Part shown: positions 1 to 8,802 of the stretch, one piece after another
Layout: every line of letters begins with the position of its first letter
Position numbering within the stretch: position 1 is the first letter of the stretch
From: Streptomyces ferrugineus
GTDB lineage: Bacteria > Actinomycetota > Actinomycetes > Streptomycetales > Streptomycetaceae
Length of the DNA: 64,000 bases
Assembly (NCBI RefSeq): GCF_015160855.1
Contig: NZ_CP063373.1
Coordinates: 1,302,001 to 1,366,000 of the forward strand
Direction of reading: 5' to 3'
The notes under the pieces: generated by a model
What the model saw: the letters and a program-made list of their open reading frames with translations, nothing else
Databases searched by the model: none
Told to the model about the DNA's origin: nothing
Made by a program: the position numbers and the translations under genes

Positions 1-196
1 CGAGGGTCTCGCCGTCCAGCTTGGGAAGGGTGACCGTGCCGGCGGTCTCCTTGCCGGATCCGCCCTGTTCGTTGCCGTTGCCGCTGTCGTCGTCGCCACC
101 GCAGGCGGTGAGCGAGAGGGCGAGGGCACCCGCGAAGACGGCTGCCGCAGTCCTTGCGGCCCTGCTTGTCCGGTTCTTGCTGCTCGTGCTGCGCAT
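1..196 (-). CDS. Putative lipoprotein, N-terminal part only (cut by left edge)
   Basis: An ATG at 194-196 on the minus strand opens a frame that runs off the left end, so only the first 65 residues are visible. They form a basic start (MRSTSSKNRTSRAAR), a hydrophobic stretch and a lipobox LTAC with Cys32, followed by a Gly/Asp/Ser/Asn-rich linker (GGDDDSGNGNEQGG). This is the standard layout of a Streptomyces lipoprotein that is cut before Cys32 and anchored by lipid on the outer face of the membrane. The visible part is all signal and linker, so the function cannot be told; solute-binding or secreted-enzyme lipoproteins are both possible. It lies downstream of the FHA/FtsK gene on the same strand, 241 bp away. 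Confidence 0.75.
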   Translation of the reverse strand, partial: MRSTSSKNRTSRAARTAAAVFAGALALSLTACGGDDDSGNGNEQGGSGKETAGTVTLPKLDGETL

Positions 197-356
197 CACT
201 GCCCCGTTCTTCGTGCCTCGTCGAACGTTCGAGCGCTGTCCCGTGCGATCTGGTCTACGCCTTGGCCTGGGGGTCGGCAAGAGCGCGTCCGCTGTCAAGC
301 GGGACATCGTGACCGCCTCGTGACCAGGCGTCCGGCGCCGCTGTGAACGTCGCTGA

Positions 357-368
357 GGGCTGCAGCCC
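357..368. repeat. 12-bp perfect palindrome GGGCTGCAGCCC
   Basis: Self-complementary sequence in the gap between the FHA/FtsK gene and the lipoprotein gene. It is followed by a C-rich run (CCCAGACCCCC). I know this kind of sequence as common near Streptomyces gene ends. It could fold as part of a transcript end for the FHA/FtsK gene, but no T-tract is seen on the minus strand. Confidence 0.4.
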
Positions 369-396
369 CCAGACCCCCGCTATCGGCCTGAACGGC

Positions 397-424
397 CTCG
401 TCCTCAATCGCCGGACGGGCTGAT
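397..424. repeat. Streptomyces intergenic repeat of the CCTCGTCCTCAA/CGCCGGACGGGCTG type
   Basis: The string CTCGTCCTCAATCGCCGGAC followed by GGGCTGA is a version of a short sequence that I recognise as very abundant between genes in Streptomyces genomes, usually close to stop codons. Here it ends 14 bp beyond the stop of the FHA/FtsK gene. Its role is not established. Identification is from memory; a count of this 25-mer across a Streptomyces genome would confirm it. Confidence 0.55.
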
Positions 425-437
425 TTCGTCCCCCGCA

Positions 438-3400
438 CTACAGGAGGGACGGCACCCCGGTCGCCGAGACCTGCCTCGCCGCCCGCTCCACCGCACTGGC
501 CAGCAACGCCAGATCCGTCGGCCCGTTCCCCAGCTCCCGCACCTGACGCCGGGCCGGTGGATCGCCCATCCGGTGCCACTCCAACGGCACGACCGTCGGC
601 CGCAGCGTCGCCGTCCGAGGGATGCGCCCGGTGACCCGCCCGCCCTGGAACGGCACGACCCTGCCGTCCGCCCGGACCAGCCGTCCCCGCCCCGGCGCCG
701 GTTCGTCCGGGCCGGCCGTCACCGCGTCCAGCGTCACCCGCAACGTCGCCCGCCGCGCCGGCTCCGACTCCGCCGTACGGCCCCCGACGCCCGCCGCGGC
801 CACCAGATGCACCCCGAGCCGCTCGCCCTCGCGGGCCACGGCCTCCAGCGCCCGTATCACCGAGCCCGCCGCGGGCCGGCCCGGTGATCCCAGCGCGGGG
901 GAGACCAGGGCGTCCAGATCGTCCACGACCACGACCAGGCGGGGCAGCGGCGGCACCGCCTCGGCCCGCCGACGTCCCGCCCCCGGCCGCAGCCGCAGCG
1001 TGGAGCTGGGCGGAGTGTCCAGATCCCCCGACAGATCACCGGCCCCGGCCCCGGCCCCGGTCCCGGCCGCCGCCGCGCGCTGCGCGACCATCCGGCCCGA
1101 CAGCGCCCGCCCCGTGTGCCATTCGGCGAAGTCGGACCGCCCGAGCAGCTCGGCCCGGCGCTTGAGCTCGGCGCTGAGCGACTGGGCGAACTCCCGCATG
1201 CGGACCGGGTCGTTGGCGGTCAGGTGGGTGGTGACATGCGGTATGTCGGTGCACATCCGCAGCCCGTCGCCGTGCGCGCCGCCCGCACCGACGCTGTCCC
1301 GGCCGTCGACCAGCACGACGCCCAGCCGGTCCGGGCGCTCGGCCGCCGCGAGCGATGCGACGACCGCCCGCAGCAGCTCCGTACGCCCGCTGCCGGGCGG
1401 GCCCTCGATCAGCAGATGCGGCCCGTCCGCACCGAGGTCCGCGGCGACCGGCCCGCGCGGCCCGGCCCCGAGCACCGCACACGCCCGGCCGCCGAGGGCC
1501 TGCGGGTCGTCGCCCGCGTCGGCCCAGCGCGCCATCAGCGACGCCGGGGTGGCGCGGGCCAGCCCCAACTCGTCGAGCAGCCGCGCCGCCTGGGGCAACG
1601 GCACCGACACACGCGCGTGCCGCTCCCCGACGCCGCCCTCCGTCCGCAACGGCGCCAGAGCCCGCGCGAACCGCTCGGCCCAGGCGAGCGAGACGGCGTC
1701 CACGGCGGCGACCGTGCCGTGTCCGACGGGGCCGTGCGCGGCGGCGTCGGCGTCGCGCCGCTGGTCCGCGACGGTGCCGTCGTCCGGTTCGGCCGCCCCG
1801 CCCCGCGCCACCCGCATCAGCCGCAGCGCCGTGGCCACATCGCCGCTCAGCAGCGCGACCGCGCCGCACTCCCGGAACGTCGGCGACACCGTGCACGCCG
1901 CCTCGTACGTCTCCGTCACCGGCGAAGCGGGCGACGCCGAAGCCGTCTCGGCGAGGCACACGACGTGGATCCCGGCCCGCGGGCCCTGCGCCGCCAGCCG
2001 TGCCACGGCCTCCCGCAGATCGGCACCCCCGGGATCGCCGTCCACGACGACCACGGTGTACGGCCCCGCGAACCCGTCCGCGCCGTCGGCCGGTTCGTCG
2101 TCCCGCGCCCAGGAGGGCCGGCGCGGGGCACGCTGGGCGGGAAGTCGGCCGTCGTGTGCGGGGGGTGTCTCCGTCTCCGCGGCGATGTCCTCCAGACGCC
2201 GCAGCAACTCCTCTGTTCGCGCCGTCGCCTGTTCGCGGTCGTAGGCCAGCAGCAGCCGGCAGTCCTGGCCGTGTCCGGGGCGGACATGCGGGAGCCAGCC
2301 CAGCCATGCCCATTCGGCGGTGCGCTCCTCCAGCGGACGGGTGCGGTCCACGCTGAGCAGGACCACTTCCAGGGCGTCGGGCGAGTGCAGTGCGGCGAGT
2401 TGGGCCAGCACCGCGCGCGCCAGCCCGGCGAGCCGTTCGCGTGGACCGGCCAGGCCCAGCGCCCCGACCTCCCGCAGATCCGCGGTCACCGGCACGGCGG
2501 GCAGCAGTCCCGAGCCGTCGGGCGCCGCCCGGTCGGCGGTGCCGAGCCGTACCGTGAGCGCCTCCGCGTGGCTCGGTGCGCGCTCCCACAGCCGGGGCCC
2601 GGGGCCCAGGGCCGTCAGCAGCAGGGACGCCGGGTTCGGCCAGACCTCCGGCAGCCGGGGGCCGTTCGCCGCCGGAAGCTGCTCCGCGGGCTCGGCCGGC
2701 AGGTCGTCGTCGTATGTCTCGGGCCGGCCCGGGTCCTGCTCCCCGCGCCCTCCGGCCAGCCGTCGCGCCCACGCCGTGAGCCCGCCCCGCCTGCGCACGC
2801 CCGGCGGCACGTCGGTGCCTCGCAGCGGGGTGCCCTTGCGGCTGCCGCCGACCGCCTCGCCCTCGGCGGCCGTGGAAGAAGCAGCCGGGGAAGAGGCGGC
2901 CGTGGAAGAGGCAGCCGGGGAAGAGGCGGCCGGGGAGGAAGCGGCCGTAGAGGGGGCGGCCGTAGAGGGGGCGGCCGTAGAAGGGGACGTACGCGAGGCC
3001 GCCTCCCCGCCGAGCGTCCCCACCCCGAAGCCCGCACCGTGGGTGTCACCACCGCGCGGTCCCGGGGGCGGCGGCTGCCGCGATCCACCGCGCTGTTCGA
3101 TCCGCGGCGCCCGGCCCTGGACCGGCACGATGGGCGGCTCGACCGGGCCGTGTCCCGAAAGCGGCCCCGGGTCGCCGCCGCCGTCCGCCACGCGTGCGTG
3201 AGGCACCGCGGGGGCCGCGGCGCCGTCGGCCTCCCGGTCGCCCCCCGCAAGGACCCGCACATGCCCCTCCCCGTCCGGCTCCGTGCGCACCCGCGCCCCC
3301 GGTCCGCCGGCCGGAGTCAGCCGCAGCGCCGACTCGCCGATCCGCAGCAGCGCGCCCGGCGCGAACCGCACCGGGCGGGTGGTCAGACGGGCGCCGTCCA

Positions 3401-3896
3401 GCGTCGTGCCGTTGGTGGAGCCGAGGTCGGCGACCGAGACGCGGCCGTCGGCGGCGACCGTGACCGCGCAGTGCAGCCGGGAGACGTCCGGGTCGTCGAG
3501 CGGTACGTCGGCGTCGGCGGAGCGGCCGATGCGGATCTCGCCGCCGTGCAGAAGGTGGACGCCGCCCGCGTCGGGGCCGGCGACCACATGGAGCTGGGTC
3601 GGGGCGTCGTCCAGCTCGGGGTGCGGCTCCGGTGCCGCCGGGGCGCCCAGGGACAGCACCGCGCCGTCTATCAGCGGGGGCTCGCCGAGTGTGCTGCGCC
3701 GGTCGTCGAGGCGCTCCACGCCCGCGTACAGCACGACGGGGCCGTCGCCGCCGGACACGGCCGAGGCGAGCGCCGACGCCACCGCGGCCAGGGCCGTGCC
3801 CGCGGGGGCCGTGACCAGCACGTCGCAGCTCGCGGCGCGGCCACGCGCCGGGGCAGGCGGGGCCAGCGGGTCTACGACGGTCAGCCGGATCTGCAT
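438..3896 (-). CDS. FHA domain / FtsK-SpoIIIE-type ATPase
   Basis: A 1,152-residue protein. The start MQIRLTVVDP is taken at 3896 because GAAGGGA lies upstream and the family opens this way; the frame stays open to 4055. An FHA domain sits near residues 110-190, with IRIGRSADADV and the core signature SRLH / DLGSTNGTTLDG, which binds phosphothreonine. A long low-complexity linker follows (about residues 200-400), with 5-residue Ser/Thr/Ala/Pro repeats. The C-terminal half has a P-loop, GPPGSGRTE, near residue 830 and an acidic Walker B strand (LVVVVDDLD) near 990. The order resembles EssC/EccC ATPases of type VII secretion, but no WXG100 gene is nearby and only one convincing nucleotide site is seen. 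It is divergent from the kinase gene pkaA, so PkaA or PkaB may supply the phosphoprotein read by the FHA domain; that is inference. Confidence 0.85.
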   Translation of the reverse strand: MQIRLTVVDPLAPPAPARGRAASCDVLVTAPAGTALAAVASALASAVSGGDGPVVLYAGVERLDDRRSTLGEPPLIDGAVLSLGAPAAPEPHPELDDAPTQLHVVAGPDAGGVHLLHGGEIRIGRSADADVPLDDPDVSRLHCAVTVAADGRVSVADLGSTNGTTLDGARLTTRPVRFAPGALLRIGESALRLTPAGGPGARVRTEPDGEGHVRVLAGGDREADGAAAPAVPHARVADGGGDPGPLSGHGPVEPPIVPVQGRAPRIEQRGGSRQPPPPGPRGGDTHGAGFGVGTLGGEAASRTSPSTAAPSTAAPSTAASSPAASSPAASSTAASSPAASSTAAEGEAVGGSRKGTPLRGTDVPPGVRRRGGLTAWARRLAGGRGEQDPGRPETYDDDLPAEPAEQLPAANGPRLPEVWPNPASLLLTALGPGPRLWERAPSHAEALTVRLGTADRAAPDGSGLLPAVPVTADLREVGALGLAGPRERLAGLARAVLAQLAALHSPDALEVVLLSVDRTRPLEERTAEWAWLGWLPHVRPGHGQDCRLLLAYDREQATARTEELLRRLEDIAAETETPPAHDGRLPAQRAPRRPSWARDDEPADGADGFAGPYTVVVVDGDPGGADLREAVARLAAQGPRAGIHVVCLAETASASPASPVTETYEAACTVSPTFRECGAVALLSGDVATALRLMRVARGGAAEPDDGTVADQRRDADAAAHGPVGHGTVAAVDAVSLAWAERFARALAPLRTEGGVGERHARVSVPLPQAARLLDELGLARATPASLMARWADAGDDPQALGGRACAVLGAGPRGPVAADLGADGPHLLIEGPPGSGRTELLRAVVASLAAAERPDRLGVVLVDGRDSVGAGGAHGDGLRMCTDIPHVTTHLTANDPVRMREFAQSLSAELKRRAELLGRSDFAEWHTGRALSGRMVAQRAAAAGTGAGAGAGDLSGDLDTPPSSTLRLRPGAGRRRAEAVPPLPRLVVVVDDLDALVSPALGSPGRPAAGSVIRALEAVAREGERLGVHLVAAAGVGGRTAESEPARRATLRVTLDAVTAGPDEPAPGRGRLVRADGRVVPFQGGRVTGRIPRTATLRPTVVPLEWHRMGDPPARRQVRELGNGPTDLALLASAVERAARQVSATGVPSLL
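2865..2990. repeat. 15-nt coding repeats (Ser/Thr-Ala-Ala/Pro pentapeptides)
   Basis: Repeats of about 15 nt such as GCCGTGGAAGAAGCA, GCCGGGGAAGAGGCG and GCCGTAGAGGGGGCG lie inside the FHA/FtsK gene. On its coding strand they give STAAP, STAAS and SPAAS units. They form a flexible linker between the FHA and ATPase halves and are likely variable in length between strains. Confidence 0.7.
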
Positions 3897-4256
3897 CGGC
3901 GTCAGCGGTCCCTTCTGCGAGGGCGCGAGACATCCCCACCCCACACGAGCACATCGGCCAGTACTCCACGTACTGCACGCATCCTCGCACCTGCCACTGA
4001 CAACGCGCCCCCCGCCCGAAGGCAAGTGATCTTGATTGGTCGGCTCTGCCCGCAAAAGTGCCTGACAAGTGCACTGCCGACGATCACTTGAGATCGCTCA
4101 CGTCCGCTTGCGGCAACCACAAGACAGAGCCGAGCGTCTTTCCTTCGAACATGTACGGGGAGCCGTACGTAAGACGCACAGAATGACGACAGGTCGGTGC
4201 CGGGGGGCACGGCACTACAGTGGGTCGGAACGTAGGCAAGCAGCAGGGAGCGCGAC
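3897..4256. other. 360-bp divergent promoter region between FHA/FtsK gene and pkaA
   Basis: No gene is supported here. It holds a separated inverted repeat AAGTGATC (4024-4031) / GATCACTT (4082-4089). A possible -10 hexamer for pkaA, TACAGT, lies at 4216-4221 without a clear -35. The pkaA ribosome site CAGGGAG lies just before the GTG. Both neighbouring genes must be expressed from this region, but exact promoters cannot be fixed by eye. Confidence 0.5.
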
Positions 4257-5948
4257 GTGCGGCCGGTAGGCAGCAAGTACATCCTCGAGGAGCCGCTCGG
4301 TCGTGGTGCCACGGGGACCGTCTGGCGAGCCCGCCAGCGGGAGACCGCGGGCGCCGAGGCGGCCGTGCCGGGGCAGCCCGGCGAGACGGTCGCGATCAAG
4401 GTCCTCAAGGAGGAGCTGGCCAGTGACGCGGACATCGTCATGCGGTTCCTGCGTGAACGGTCCGTCCTGCTGCGGCTGACCCACCCCAACATCGTCCGGG
4501 TCCGTGACCTGGTCGTCGAGGGCGAGCTGCTGGCCCTGGTCATGGACCTCGTCGAGGGCCCGGACCTGCACCGCTACCTGCGCGAGAACGGCCCCTTCAC
4601 ACCGGTCGCCGCGGCCCTGCTCACCGCGCAGATCGCCGACGCCCTCGCCGCGAGCCACGCCGACGGCGTCGTCCACCGCGACCTGAAGCCCGCCAACGTG
4701 CTGCTCCAGCAGAACGGCGGCCAGATGCACCCGCTGCTGACCGACTTCGGCATCGCCCGACTCGCCGACTCCCCGGGCCTGACCCGCACCCACGAGTTCG
4801 TCGGCACGCCCGCGTACGTCGCGCCCGAGTCCGCCGAGGGTCGCCCGCAGACCTCCGCCGTCGACATCTACGGCGCCGGCATCCTGCTGTACGAGCTGGT
4901 CACCGGCCGTCCCCCGTTCGGCGGCGGCTCCGCCCTGGAGGTCCTGCACCAGCACCTCAGCGCCGAGCCGCGCCGCCCGTCCACGGTCCCCGACCCGCTC
5001 TGGACCGTCATAGAACGCTGCCTGCGCAAGAACCCCGACGAACGGCCCAGCGCCGAGAACCTCGCGCGCGGGCTGCGCGTCGTCGCCGAGGGCATCGGCG
5101 TGCACGCCAACTCCGCGCAGATCGCCGCGGCCGAGAGCGTCGCCGCGCTGCTCGCCCCCGACCCGGCGCCGGCCACCGTGCCGGGCTCGGCCGACCCCAC
5201 CCAGGTGCTGCCGCACGGCGCGGGCTCGTTCGACCCGAACGCCGCCACCAGCGTCCTGCCGCACACCGGCGCCCCCGGCCCGGCGGGCGCCGCGGACCCC
5301 ACGGCCGTACTGCCGAACACGGGCGGCCCCGGCGCCGGCGACCCGACGTCCGTCATGCCGCCGATGCCGCAGGGGCAGCCCGGCCAACCCGGTCAGTCCG
5401 GGCAGCCGGGCCCCGAGGACCCGCACCCCTGGCAGAACCAGCTGCGCGCCGCCCGGGACCGCAACGAGCAGACGCAGGTCCAGTACCTCGACCCCAGCCA
5501 GGACCCGCTGCGCCGCCGCCCCCAGCGCCAGGTGGCCCGCCCGCAACAGCAGCCCCAGCAGCGGCCGCCGCAGCGCGGACCGCAGGGTTACGGCCATCCG
5601 CCGCAGCAGCAGCCACAGCAGCACCAGCCACAGCCGTACGCCCCACCGCGCCAGCCCCAGCAGCAGCCCCAGCGGTACGCTCCGCCGGAGCCCCAGCGCC
5701 CGCAGCGCGAGCCGCGTGAGCCGCGCCGGCGCAGCGCCAACCCGATGCGGATCCCCGGTCTCGGCTGCCTCAAGGGCTGTCTGTTCACGATCGTCATCCT
5801 CTTCGTCGCGGGCTGGCTCATCTGGGAACTGAGCCCGTTGCAGGACTGGATCGGCACCGGCAAGAGCTACTGGGAGCAGCTCAGTTCCTGGTTCAGCACC
5901 GTGACCGGGTGGATCGAGGACCTCGGCGGAGGCTCGGGCACCAACTGA
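4257..5948 (+). CDS. pkaA: Membrane-anchored Ser/Thr protein kinase PkaA
   Basis: A 563-residue Hanks-type kinase starting at GTG 4257 after CAGGGAG. The glycine loop is GRGATGTVW (from residue 15), the ATP-binding Lys is K48 (VAIKVL), the catalytic loop is HRDLKPANVLL with D142, and the metal-binding DFG begins at D163. The activation segment is LTRTHEFVGTPAYVAPE. A 17-residue Gly/Ala/Pro insert lies between strands 2 and 3. After residue 290 comes a long Pro/Gln-rich juxtamembrane part, then one membrane helix (about 507-525, GCLFTIVILFVAGWLIWEL) and a short outer tail, so the kinase is cytoplasmic and C-terminally anchored. There are no PASTA repeats. It matches S. coelicolor PkaA in size and in having pkaB next to it. 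Substrates are unknown from sequence. Confidence 0.93.
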   Translation: MRPVGSKYILEEPLGRGATGTVWRARQRETAGAEAAVPGQPGETVAIKVLKEELASDADIVMRFLRERSVLLRLTHPNIVRVRDLVVEGELLALVMDLVEGPDLHRYLRENGPFTPVAAALLTAQIADALAASHADGVVHRDLKPANVLLQQNGGQMHPLLTDFGIARLADSPGLTRTHEFVGTPAYVAPESAEGRPQTSAVDIYGAGILLYELVTGRPPFGGGSALEVLHQHLSAEPRRPSTVPDPLWTVIERCLRKNPDERPSAENLARGLRVVAEGIGVHANSAQIAAAESVAALLAPDPAPATVPGSADPTQVLPHGAGSFDPNAATSVLPHTGAPGPAGAADPTAVLPNTGGPGAGDPTSVMPPMPQGQPGQPGQSGQPGPEDPHPWQNQLRAARDRNEQTQVQYLDPSQDPLRRRPQRQVARPQQQPQQRPPQRGPQGYGHPPQQQPQQHQPQPYAPPRQPQQQPQRYAPPEPQRPQREPREPRRRSANPMRIPGLGCLKGCLFTIVILFVAGWLIWELSPLQDWIGTGKSYWEQLSSWFSTVTGWIEDLGGGSGTN

Positions 5949-6095
5949 CCGGCGGCGGCCCGCTGACCCCGGGCGGCGTGACGTCGCCCAGTTTGGTTAT
6001 TTGTCGACATCTGGCGGGTGATTTCCGCCTCGGCGGTGAAGGTTGGCTCCTCGGACGCGTAGTTTTAGCGACAACACGCGGCAGTAGGAGCAGTC

Positions 6096-7337
6096 TTGGC
6101 ACGGAAGATCGGCAGCCGGTACACCGCCAACCAGATCCTGGGGCGGGGCAGCGCCGGCACGGTGTGGCTGGGTGAGGGGCCCGAGGGGCCCGTCGCCATC
6201 AAGCTGCTGCGCGAGGATCTCGCGTCCGACCAGGAGCTCGTCGGACGCTTCGTGCAGGAGCGCACGGCGCTGCTCGGCCTGGAGCACCCGAACGTGGTCT
6301 CCGTGCGCGACCTGGTCGTCGACGGCAATGACCTCGCGCTCGTGATGGACCTGGTCCGGGGCACGGATCTGCGCACCCGCCTGGACCGCGACCGGCGGCT
6401 CGCGCCCGAGGCGGCGGTGGCGATCGTCGCGGACGTCGCCGACGGGCTGGCGGCGGCGCACGCGGCCGGGGTCGTGCACCGGGACGTCAAGCCGGAGAAC
6501 GTGCTGCTGGACATGCAGGGCCCGCTGGGGCCGGGCGGCTCGCACCCGGCGCTGCTGACCGACTTCGGTGTGGCGAAACTCATCGACTCGCCGCGCCGTA
6601 CCCGTGCCACGAAGATCATCGGGACGCCGGACTACCTGGCACCGGAGATCGTGGAGGGCCTGCCCCCTCGGGCGGCGGTCGACATCTACGCCCTGGCGAC
6701 GGTCCTGTACGAGCTGCTGGCGGGCTTCACGCCGTTCGGCGGCGGCCACCCGGGTGCGGTGCTGCGCCGTCATGTCACGGAGACGGTGGCCCCGCTGCCC
6801 GGCATCCCCGACGAGCTGTGGCTGCTGATCGTGCAGTGCCTGGCGAAGGCGCCGGCCTCGCGGCTGCGGGCCTCGGAGCTCGGGGCGCGGCTGCGGGAGC
6901 TGCTGCCGCTGGTCGCCGGGATGCCGCCGCTGGACGTGGACGAGCCGGAGGCGGAGTCGGCGCAGGACGAGGCTCCCGCCACCGAGGAGGCCGCGCCGGT
7001 GGGGGAGCGGGTGCGGCGGCGGGGCGCGGTGCCGCTGGTGCCGGGCGCCAAGCCGGCCGACTCCAACCGGGACACGCATACGTCGATGAGGGTGCCGGCG
7101 CCCGACGAGCTGGCCGGGGGTGCGCGGGGTACGGCTCGGGTGCCGAGGCCGGCGGGGGCGCCGCGGCCGGGGTCGGCGCGGCACCGGGCGGTGGCCCGGC
7201 GGCGGCGGGTGGCGCTGGGGGTGGCGGCGGTGGCCCTGGCGGCCGTGGCCGGCGTGGGCACGTGGCTGGCGACTGCGGAGGACGACGCCGGGGCGACCCC
7301 CGGGGACACGAACAACTCGGCTCCGGCGACCCCGTAG
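6096..7337 (+). CDS. pkaB: Membrane-anchored Ser/Thr protein kinase PkaB
   Basis: A 413-residue kinase starting at TTG 6096; TAGGAG at 6085-6090 fixes this rare start, and MARKIGSRY matches the opening of PkaA. Motifs are GRGSAGTVW, Lys36 (VAIKLL), [11 protein letters not shown] with D130, DFGVAKL and GTPDYLAPE. One membrane helix lies near 371-393 ([19 protein letters not shown]), followed by a 20-residue Asp/Thr/Asn-rich tail. It lies 147 bp downstream of pkaA with its own ribosome site, so it is probably a paralogous duplicate that may also have its own promoter. The linker before the helix is acidic then basic, unlike the Gln-rich one of PkaA, which suggests different partners. Confidence 0.92.
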   Translation: MARKIGSRYTANQILGRGSAGTVWLGEGPEGPVAIKLLREDLASDQELVGRFVQERTALLGLEHPNVVSVRDLVVDGNDLALVMDLVRGTDLRTRLDRDRRLAPEAAVAIVADVADGLAAAHAAGVVHRDVKPENVLLDMQGPLGPGGSHPALLTDFGVAKLIDSPRRTRATKIIGTPDYLAPEIVEGLPPRAAVDIYALATVLYELLAGFTPFGGGHPGAVLRRHVTETVAPLPGIPDELWLLIVQCLAKAPASRLRASELGARLRELLPLVAGMPPLDVDEPEAESAQDEAPATEEAAPVGERVRRRGAVPLVPGAKPADSNRDTHTSMRVPAPDELAGGARGTARVPRPAGAPRPGSARHRAVARRRRVALGVAAVALAAVAGVGTWLATAEDDAGATPGDTNNSAPATP

Positions 7338-7405
7338 GCATCCCGGCCCGCCCCCGGCAAGGGCGCTCGGGCCTCGGCGCTTGCCGCAACCGTTACGCTG
7401 GAGGC

Positions 7406-8512
7406 GTGGCAGTCGTCGATGTATCCGAAGAGCTCAAGTCCCTCTCCTCGACCATGGAGTCGATCGAGGCCGTTCTGGACCTCGACAGGCTGAGGGCAGA
7501 CATCGCCGTGCTCGAGGAGCAGGCGGCCGCGCCGTCCCTGTGGGACAACCCGGACGAGGCGCAGAAGATCACCAGCAAGCTGTCTCACCTCCAGGCCGAG
7601 GTGCGGAAGGCCGAAGCCCTGCGTGGCCGGATCGACGATCTTGCCGTGCTGTTCGAGATGGCCGAGGAGGAGGACGACCCGGACACCCGTGCCGAGGCCG
7701 AGTCCGAGCTCGCCGCCGTCCGCAAGGCGCTGGACGAGATGGAGGTGCGGACGCTCCTCAGCGGGGAGTACGACTCCCGCGAGGCGGTCGTCAACATCCG
7801 CGCCGAGGCCGGCGGCGTCGACGCCGCCGACTTCGCCGAGAAGCTCCAGCGCATGTACCTGCGCTGGGCCGAGCAGCGCGGATACAAGACCGAGGTCTAC
7901 GAGACGTCGTACGCCGAAGAGGCCGGCATCAAGTCGACCACCTTCGCCGTGCAGGCGCCGTACGCCTACGGGACCCTGTCGGTCGAGCAGGGGACTCATC
8001 GGCTCGTGCGTATTTCCCCCTTCGACAACCAGGGGCGCCGGCAGACCTCCTTCGCGGGGGTGGAAGTCCTTCCCGTCGTCGAGCAGTCCGATCACGTCGA
8101 GATCGACGAGAGCGAGCTGCGCATCGACGTCTACCGGTCCTCCGGGCCCGGCGGCCAGGGCGTGAACACCACCGACTCCGCCGTCCGGATCACCCACATC
8201 CCCACCGGCATCGTCGTCTCCTGCCAGAACGAGCGGTCGCAGATCCAGAACAAGGCCACCGCGATGAACGTCCTCCAGGCCAAGCTGCTCGAGCGGCGCC
8301 GCCAGGAGGAGCAGGCCAAGATGGACGCCCTCAAGGGTGACGGCGGCAATTCCTGGGGCAACCAGATGCGGTCGTACGTGCTGCACCCGTATCAGATGGT
8401 CAAGGACCTGCGGACCGAATTCGAGGTCGGCAACCCCGAGTCCGTGTTCAACGGTGAGATCGACGGTTTCCTCGAGGCCGGAATTCGCTGGCGCAAGCAG
8501 CAGGAGAAGTAA
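7406..8512 (+). CDS. prfB: Peptide chain release factor 2 (RF2)
   Basis: A 368-residue class I release factor that reads UGA and UAA and triggers peptide release on the ribosome. The codon-recognition tripeptide SPF is at 204-206 and the catalytic GGQ at 249-251 ([17 protein letters not shown]). The GTG at 7406 is chosen because [10 protein letters not shown] matches RF2 starts; a GGAGG lies only 2 nt upstream. A possible -10 TACGCT at 7394-7399 would start the transcript at or near the GTG itself. The reading frame is continuous, so the +1 programmed frameshift that autoregulates prfB in Escherichia coli is absent, as usual in actinomycetes. A strong terminator follows at 8523-8559. Confidence 0.96.
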   Translation: MAVVDVSEELKSLSSTMESIEAVLDLDRLRADIAVLEEQAAAPSLWDNPDEAQKITSKLSHLQAEVRKAEALRGRIDDLAVLFEMAEEEDDPDTRAEAESELAAVRKALDEMEVRTLLSGEYDSREAVVNIRAEAGGVDAADFAEKLQRMYLRWAEQRGYKTEVYETSYAEEAGIKSTTFAVQAPYAYGTLSVEQGTHRLVRISPFDNQGRRQTSFAGVEVLPVVEQSDHVEIDESELRIDVYRSSGPGGQGVNTTDSAVRITHIPTGIVVSCQNERSQIQNKATAMNVLQAKLLERRRQEEQAKMDALKGDGGNSWGNQMRSYVLHPYQMVKDLRTEFEVGNPESVFNGEIDGFLEAGIRWRKQQEK

Positions 8513-8522
8513 CTTTGTCGAC

Positions 8523-8559
8523 AAGGCAACTGCCGCCACCCCGGCGGTAGTTGCCTTTT
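8523..8559 (+). terminator. Intrinsic terminator after prfB
   Basis: A 15-bp stem (8523-8537 with 8543-8557, one G-T wobble) with a 5-nt loop, ending in TTTT. It lies 10 nt after the prfB stop. Confidence 0.9.
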
Positions 8560-8802
8560 CTGTACCTGCATGTCTGGGTTTTACATCACACTCACAGGCT
8601 CCAACTCCCAGCATAGTTCCCGTAATCGGACATGGCGCCCGCAAACGGCCTTGACGTGTCTTTGAAAAATGGGAAGGGTAAAGCGTGGCATGCGTATCTC
8701 TGGGGCGCATGTGAACCGGGGGGCTCAAGTTCAGCTGACCCCGTCGATCACGGCCCCCGAGCGCCGCCTCACTGACGATCAGCTACTGGGGGTAGCAACC
8801 AC

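Noticed and set aside
438..3896. Type VII secretion locus
   Set aside because: The FHA/ATPase layout is EssC-like, but there are no WXG100, EccB, EccD, EccE or mycosin genes nearby, so a full secretion system is not supported.
1116..4091. 991-codon open frame on the plus strand opposite the FHA/FtsK gene
   Set aside because: Arg/Gly/Ala-rich translation without domains; it is the antisense shadow expected in high-GC DNA, and the minus-strand gene has clear FHA and P-loop motifs.
7406..7500. Programmed +1 frameshift in prfB
   Set aside because: The frame is continuous from GTG to stop and no early in-frame UGA with a Shine-Dalgarno-like element is present.
8651..8684. Housekeeping promoter TTGACG upstream of the LAETG gene
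   Set aside because: The -35 is good, but no -10 hexamer lies at 16-19 nt; the nearest, TAAAGC, is 22 nt away.
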